In this document: positions 58,339-64,000 of the stretch, piece by piece | How the letters are laid out: the number at the start of each line of letters is the position of its first letter | Position numbering within the stretch: the first letter of the stretch is position 1 | Source: Palaemon carinicauda | Taxonomy: Eukaryota > Arthropoda > Malacostraca > Decapoda > Palaemonidae | Assembly (NCBI RefSeq): GCF_036898095.1 | Contig: NC_090735.1 | Coordinates: forward strand, 1,944,888 to 2,008,887 | DNA: 64,000 nucleotides | Reading direction: 5' to 3' | Program-made: the position numbers and the translations under genes | Notes under the pieces: model-generated | Told to the model about the DNA's origin: nothing | The model's database searches: none | Seen by the model: the letters and a program-made list of their open reading frames with translations, nothing else

Positions 58339-59511
58339 TTAGGGGAATGTAGTGGTTGAGCCCTCACCCACTACTGCACTCGCTGCTACGAATGGTCCCA
58401 GGGTGTAGCAGTTCTCGTAAAGAGACTGGACATCTTTAAGATAAAAAGACGCGAACACTGACTTGCTTCTCCAATAGGTTGCGTCCATTATACTCTGCAG
58501 AGATCTATTTTGTTTAAAGGCCACTGAAGTTGTGACAGCTCTAACTTCATGTGTCCTTACCTTCAGCAAAGCATGGTCTTCCTCATTCAAATGGGAATGA
58601 GCTTCTCGTATCAACAGTCTGATATAATAGGAAACTGCATTCTTTGACATAGGTAAAGAAGGTTTCTTAATAGCACACCATAAAGCTTCTGACTGTCCTC
58701 GTAAAGGTTTAGTTCGTCTTAAATAGAACTTAAGAGCTCTAACAGGGCATAAGACTCTTTCTAGTTCATTTCCAACCAAATTAGAAAGGCTTGGAATATT
58801 GAACGATTTCGGCCAAGGACGAGAAGGTAGTTCGTTTTTGGCTAGAAAACCAAGCTGTAAAGAACATGTAGCCGTTTCAGATGAAAATCCGATGTTCCTG
58901 CTGAAGGCGTGTATCTCACTGACTCTTTTAGCTGTTGCTAAGCAGACGAGGAAAAGAGTCTTTAAAGTAAGATCTTTAAAGGAGGCTGATTGTAGTGGCT
59001 CGAACCTTTCTGACATAAGGAATCTTAGTACCACGTCTAAATTCCAACCTGGTGTGGCCAAACGACGCTCCTTCGAGGTCTCAAAAGACTTAAGGAGGTC
59101 CTGTAGATCTTTGTTGTTAGAAAGATCTAAGCCTCTGTGACGGAAGACTGCTGCCAACATGCTTCTGTAACCTTTGATCGTGGGAGCTGAAAGAGATCTT
59201 TCCTTCCTCAGGTATAATAGGAAGTCAGCTATTTGGGTTACAGAGGTACTGGTTGAGGATACTGATACCGACTTGCACCAGCTTCGGAAGACTTCCCACT
59301 TCGACTGGTAGACTCTAAGAGTGGATGTCCTCCTTGCTCTAGCAATCGCCCTGGCTGCCTCCTTCGAAAAGCCTCTAGCTCTCGAGAGTCTTTCGATAGT
59401 CTGAAGGCAGTCAGACGAAGAGCTTGGAGGCTTGGGTGTACCTTCTTTACGTGTGGCTGACGTAGAAGGTCCACTCTTAGAGGAAGAGTTCTGGGAACGT
59501 CCACCAGCCAT
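58339..59511 (-). CDS. Copy 3 tyrosine recombinase, uninterrupted
   Basis: From ATG 59511 (MAGGRSQNSSSKSG) to 58339 the frame is open. It has the core-binding domain (VSSTSTSVTQIADFLLYLRK), RRLATPGWNLDVVLRFLMSE, Arg I (CLATAKRVSEIHAFS), HxxR (RTHEVRAVTTSVAF), ATYWRSKSVFASFYLKDV with the catalytic Tyr, and the tail LGPFVAASAVVGEGSTTTFP. The open frame extends upstream to 59811 but that part overlaps RNase H/C-terminal coding. It is the only complete DIRS recombinase frame in the window. Confidence 0.93.
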   Translation of the reverse strand: MAGGRSQNSSSKSGPSTSATRKEGTPKPPSSSSDCLQTIERLSRARGFSKEAARAIARARRTSTLRVYQSKWEVFRSWCKSVSVSSTSTSVTQIADFLLYLRKERSLSAPTIKGYRSMLAAVFRHRGLDLSNNKDLQDLLKSFETSKERRLATPGWNLDVVLRFLMSERFEPLQSASFKDLTLKTLFLVCLATAKRVSEIHAFSRNIGFSSETATCSLQLGFLAKNELPSRPWPKSFNIPSLSNLVGNELERVLCPVRALKFYLRRTKPLRGQSEALWCAIKKPSLPMSKNAVSYYIRLLIREAHSHLNEEDHALLKVRTHEVRAVTTSVAFKQNRSLQSIMDATYWRSKSVFASFYLKDVQSLYENCYTLGPFVAASAVVGEGSTTTFP

Positions 59512-61488
59512 TGAAGTACCTCGGTGAACCATTCTCTCGCAGGCCAGAGCGAAGCAACTAACGTCAACCTTGTCCCTTCGTGAGAGGCGAACTTCTGCAG
59601 TACCTTGTTGACAATCTTGAACGGGGGGAATGCATAAAGGTCTAGATGGGACCAATCCAGTAGAAAAGCATCTATATGAACTGCTGCTGGGTCCGGGATT
59701 GGCGAGCAATAAATTGGGAGCCTCTTGGTCATCGAGGTTGCAAAGAGATCTATGGTAGGTTGGCCCCATGTGGCCCATAGCCTCTTGCACACATTCTTGT
59801 GTAGGGTCCATTCTGTTGGGATGATTTGACCCTTCCGACTGAGGCAGTCCGCCATGACATTCATGTTGCCTTGAAGGAACCTCGTTACTAGAGAAAGGTT
59901 TAGATCTCTTGACCAGGTGAGGAGGTCCCTTGCGATTTCGTACAACGTCATAGAATGGGTCCCTCCTTGCTTGGAGATGTACGCCAAGGCCGTGGTGTTG
60001 TCTGAGTTCACCTCCACCACCTTGCCTAGAAGGAGGGACTTGAAGCTTTTCAAGGCCAGATGAACTGCCAGTAGCTCCTTGCAGTTGATATGTAACGTTC
60101 TTTGATTCGAGTTCCTAGTTCCCGAGCATTCCCGACCGTCTAATGTCGCACCCCAGCCCGTGTCCGATGCGTCCGAGAAGAGAACGTGGTTGGGGGTCTG
60201 AACAGCCAGGGGCAGACCCTCTCTGAGGTAGATGTTGTCCTTCCACCAAGTCAGTGATGACTTCATCTTCTCGGAAATGGGGATCGAGACCGCTTCTAGC
60301 GTCTTGTCCTTTCTCCAGTGAACAGCTAGGTGAAATTGAAGGGGACGGAGGTGCAGTCTCCCTAACGCAATGAACTGGTCCAGGGATGAAAGCGTCCCTA
60401 TCAGACTCATCCACTGTCTGACTGAACATCGGTCCTTCTTTAGCATGTTCTGGATGCATCCTTGGGCTTGACTTGTTCTGGGGGCCGACGGAAAAGCCCG
60501 AAAAGCTTGACTGTGAATCTCCATCCCTAAGTACACTATAGTTTGGGATGGGACCAGTTGGGACTTTTCCATATTGACCAGGAGACCCAATTCCTTGGTC
60601 AGATCTAGAGTCCACTTTAGATTCTCCAGACAGCAACGACTGGAAGAAGCTCTTAGAAGCCAGTCGTCCAAATAGAGGGAGGCTCTGATGTCCGCTAAAT
60701 GCAGGAATTTGGCAATATTCCTCATCAGTTTCGTAAAGACAAGAGGCGCCGTGCTTAGGCCAAAGCACAGGGCTTGAAATTGGTAGACAACCTTCCCGTA
60801 AACGAACCTTAGAAAAGGTTGGGAATCTGGGTGGATGGGGACGTGAAAGTAAGCGTCCTTTAGGTCTAAAGAGACCATCCAGTCTTCCTTCCTGACCGCT
60901 GCTAGAACAGACTTTGTCGTCTCCATGGCGAACGTCTGCTTTGTGACAAAGACATTCAGAGCACTGACGTCTAGCACCGGCTTCCACCCTCCTGTCTTCT
61001 TTACCACTAAGAAGAGACGGTTGTAGAAGCCCGAGGATTGATGGTCCCGGACTTTGACTACCGCTCCCTTTTCTAGTAAGAGAGACACCTCTTGCTTCAA
61101 AGCTAGTCTCTTGTCCTCCTCTCTGTACCTGGGAGAGAGGTCGATGGGAGACGTTGCTAGAGGGGGGTTTGTGTACAAACGGGATCTTGTACCCTTCTCT
61201 GAGCAACTTCACAGATTGTGCATCTGCGCCCCTGTTCTCCCAGGACTGCCAGTAGTTCTTGAGTCTGGCTCCCACTGCTGTCTGAAGAAGGTGGCAGTCA
61301 GACTCTGCCTTTAAAGGACTTGGTACCTTTCTTCTTAATCCCACGTCTCCTTTCGGCATGAGCACCTCCTCTGCTGGAGGCTCTGCCACGAAAGGGCGGA
61401 ATAAATCTGGACGCTGGAGTCTCCATCCTGGGTCTAGACACGGTAGGCAAAGGGGTGGCTTTGCGGGCAGATGACGCAACCAGGTCAT
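59238..61488 (-). pseudogene. Copy 3 RT-RNase H polyprotein, one frameshift near N-terminus
   Basis: The N-terminal part lies in frame 61488 to about 61173 (MTWLRHLPAKPPLC; SVKLLREGYKIPF). A one-base G-run insertion at about 61172 shifts the frame. The rest, 61178-59238, is open for 646 codons: FYNRLFLVVKKTGGWKPVLD, VSLDLKDAYFHVPIHPDSQP, LCFGLSTAPLVFTKL, SLYLDDWLL, RNase H (FSDASDTGWGATL, HINCKELLAVHLALKSF, VNSDNTTALAYISKQGGT, RFLQGNMNVMADCLSRKG), then the DLFATS...DAFLLDWSHLDLYAFPPF domain. All catalytic Asp residues of RT (YLDD) and RNase H are present. Confidence 0.93.
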
Positions 61489-64000
61489 GCGTGTCTTTTT
61501 GAATCAAGGAGGCAGCAATCTCCTTTATCAACTCCTCTGGGAAAAGGCACTTTGAGAGAGGAGCAAACATAAGTTCCGATCTCTGACATTGTGTTACTCC
61601 AGCTGACAAGAAGGAGCAAAGATTTTCCCGTTTCTTGAGGACCCCGGAAACGAACGAAGCCGCAAGCTCACTGGAACCGTCCCGTATGGCCTTGTCCATG
61701 CAGGACATAATGAGCATGGAAGTTTCCTTGTCAGAAGGGAGGTCTTCCTGCTCAACGCTCCCAAACACCAATCCAAAAAGTTAAAAACCTCGAAGGCTCT
61801 GAACACTCCTTTCATCAGATGGTCTAAGTCTGAAGGAGTCCAACAAATCTTGGAGCGTCTCATGGCTAGCCTGCGGGGAGAGTCTACTAGACTTGAGAAG
61901 TCGCCCTGGGCATAGGAAGGAACTCCCAACCCGAGAACTTCTCCCGTGGCATACCAGACGCTCGATCTGGAAGAGAGTTTCGCAGGGGGAAACAAGAATG
62001 CTGTCTTCCCAAGGTGCTTTTTGGACTGCATCCATTCTCTCAACACTCTTGAAGCTCTCTTAGACGAGCGGGCGAGGACGAGCTTCGTAAAGGCAGGCGC
62101 GGATGACTGCGTGCCTAAAGCGAACTCAGATGGAGGAGAGCGTGGGGCTGCAGAAACAAACTGATCAGGATACATCTCCCTGAACAGTGCAAGAACTTTC
62201 CTAAAGTCCAAGGAGGGAGGCGTGGTCTTGGGTTCGTCGATGTCCGTATGCGGGTCGTCAAAGTGTGCAGCGTCGTCATCATCAGAGAGTCCATCGTCTG
62301 AATACTGAGGAGGAAGCGGCAAAGGAGTAAGAATTGGCTGGTCAGCTGAGTCCGGCAGCACGGGTGCATACGTGACTGCACTGGACGCAACGTCATGGAA
62401 CTGTTGCCCAGTCTGTGAGCTGGCAACAACCATAGCAGCGCGTGGGCGCAAAGCGTCTACTCCTGACTGTCTAGTCTGCTGTGGGCGAGTAGTGGTAACC
62501 ACACTGGGTTGCGGAGGTTGACGCACAGCGTCAAAACAAATCAACTTAGGTTGTTGTTGTAACTCGCAAACGTCAACGGAAGGTTCCGTGCGTCGCTGAA
62601 CGTCAACATGCGGCTGGCAGGGTACACTGGAGCGCATGGGTGGCGGGACTCTCACAGCTGGAGTGCGGGAGAAGGTAGCCTCAGCGTCCACTGGACGCAC
62701 AACCGTGGGTGGTTGTAGGCTAACGGTTGGTGCAGCGTCAACCTTCTCTGCACGAAAGTCCTGCATTAATGACGTTAACTGCGTCTGCATGGTCTGCAGC
62801 AAAGACCACTTAGGGTCTACAGTAGCAGGTGCGGCAACAGACGGTGTTACTGCCTGCTGCGGTACCGCTTTGCCTCTCTTAGGAGGTGTGCAGTCATCGG
62901 AAGACTGCAGCGAGTCCGAACTGACCCAGTGGCTACAACTGGGCCGTTGGACTTGCGCGGAAGGGACCGACTTGCGTTTAAGAGGCCGTGAGACCTTGGT
63001 CCATTGTTTCTTTCGAGAAACATCTTCCGCAGACGAGGAATAAATGGGCTCTCTCGTCTTCTTGTGGGTGGGGCGATCTTGGTAAGATACGTCCGAAACC
63101 ACGGAGGGAACGTCTGTCCGCTGATTAAAGCCTGTCGAACCCTATGGTCGTACGACATTGCTTTTCCCCTGGGCTTGGGAGCTTGCAAGAGGTCCCGGAC
63201 TGGGAGGACGACAGGCACTTTGAGAGAGGAGCAAACATAAGTTCCGATCTCTGACATTGTGTTACTCCAGCTGACAAGAAGGAGCAAAGATTTTCCCGTT
63301 TCTTGAGGACCCCGGAAACGAACGAAGCCGCAAGCTCACTGGAACCGTCCCGTATGGCCTTGTCCATGCAGGACATAATGAGCATGGAAGTTTCCTTGTC
63401 AGAAGGGGAGGTCTTCCTGCTCAACGCTCCCAAACACCAATCCAAAAAGTTAAAAACCTCGAAGGCTCTGAACACTCCTTTCATCAGATGGTCTAAGTCT
63501 GAAGGAGTCCAACAAATCTTGGAGCGTCTCATGGCTAGCCTGCGGGGAGAGTCTACTAGACTTGAGAAGTCGCCCTGGGCATAGGCAGGAACTCCCAACC
63601 CGAGAACTTCTCCCGTGGCATACCAGACGCTCGATCTGGAAGAGAGTTTCGCAGGGGGAAACAAGAATGCTGTCTTCCCAAGGTGCTTTTTGGACTGCAT
63701 CCATTCTCTCAACACTCTTGAAGCTCTCTTAGACGAGCGGGGCGAGGACGAGCTTCGTAAAGGCAGGCGCGGATGACTGCGTGCCTAAAGCGAACTCAGA
63801 TGGAGGAGAGCGTGGGGCTGCAGAAACAAACTGATCAGGATACATCTCCCTGAACAGTGCAAGAACTTTCCTAAAGTCCAAGGAGGGAGGCGTGGTCTTG
63901 GGTTCGTCGATGTCCGTATGCGGGTCGTCAAAGTGTGCAGCGTCGTCATCATCAGAGAGTCCATCGTCTGAATACTGAGGAGGAAGCGGCAAAGGAGTAA
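61298..64000 (-). pseudogene. Copy 3 Gag, frameshifted and internally duplicated
   Basis: Frames 63102-61594 and 61771-61298 together give the linker, acidic patch (DDGLSDDDDAAHFDDPH) and C-terminal domain, split by a -1 shift at about 61739 (SRKTSLL versus SRKTSPSDK). A TAG at about 63144 interrupts the linker. From 63214 to the window edge the sequence repeats 61546 onward (offset 1668 bp), so the Gag C-terminal domain is encoded again (63715-63125, 63992-63729). The Cys cluster and start codon are not in the window. Confidence 0.88.
61546..64000 (-). repeat. Tandem duplication, unit about 1668 bp, inside copy 3 gag
   Basis: 61546-62332 recurs at 63214-64000 with three or so differences (GGGAGG/GGGGAGG, CATAGGAAGG/CATAGGCAGG, GCGGGCG/GCGGGGCG). 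The junction CGACAGGCA|CTTTGAGAG shares AGGCAC with both parental sites. Confidence 0.9.

Larger units (their letters stand above)
57596..64000 (-). mobile_element. DIRS-type retrotransposon, family A copy 3 (right end beyond window)
   Basis: 3' ITR from 57596, ICR about 57838-57932, recombinase 58339-59511, RT-RNase H 59238-61488, gag from 61298 to the window edge with an internal tandem duplication. Closest in ITR and coding sequence to copy 1. Damage: +1 at about 61172 (RT N-terminus), -1 at about 61739 (gag), a TAG in gag at about 63144, and a duplicated gag segment. The 3' terminus is 9 bp from an ERI1 splice acceptor. Confidence 0.92.

Overview
The window is eukaryotic, intron-rich genomic DNA. 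It is AT-rich in introns, GC-rich inside retroelements, and carries (GA)n microsatellites. Abundant DIRS-type tyrosine-recombinase retrotransposons plus RTE/CR1-like LINE 3' ends of a kind I associate with shrimp, crab and crayfish genomes suggest a decapod crustacean. That assignment is inference; no species is claimed.

Layout. (1) 1-5946, plus strand: the last six coding exons of a SPOP/roadkill-type MATH-BTB substrate adaptor of Cullin-3 ubiquitin ligase; its 5' exons lie left of the window. A TTAA-flanked MITE sits in its last intron. (2) About 7.5-14.6 kb: intergenic DNA between two convergent genes. It is a decayed repeat interrupted by a plus-strand, 3'-truncated DIRS fragment (ITR, gag, partial RT) that is bracketed by 150-bp direct repeats. 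(3) 15639-57586, minus strand: an ERI1-like 3'-5' exoribonuclease (SAP domain plus DEDDh exonuclease). Six exons are spread over 42 kb, and the first exon(s) lie to the right of the window. Its introns are packed with transposable elements.

Elements inside ERI1 introns: an RTE-like reverse transcriptase fossil (16.0-16.55 kb); a family E repeat (19.0-27.4 kb) with a family C DIRS nested in it (20752-27164); two near full-length family A DIRS copies (28427-34920 and 35761-42271); a second family E copy (42.5-45.1 kb) carrying a LINE 3' fragment; an RTE-like 3' tail (46.6-46.8 kb); a family F repeat (47.26-57.40 kb) with a family D DIRS nested in it (48818-56331), which itself holds two LINE 3' fragments; and a third family A DIRS (57596 to the window end). 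All five DIRS elements inside ERI1 lie in the same orientation as the gene.

The family A copies encode Gag with an N-terminal Cys cluster, RT plus RNase H plus a C-terminal domain, and an overlapping tyrosine recombinase. Their inverted terminal repeats and internal complementary region have the exact geometry expected of DIRS elements that replicate through a circular intermediate. Every copy in the window carries disabling changes. The main points for a second look are: an ERI1 exon squeezed between two element ends only 9 and about 14 bp away; a pair of apparent frame slips around that exon's DFEATC motif; the long direct repeats around a truncated DIRS; a perfect 40-bp-arm palindrome; and tandem-repeat expansion in the Gag regions of several families. 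I found no rRNA, tRNA or CRISPR array.
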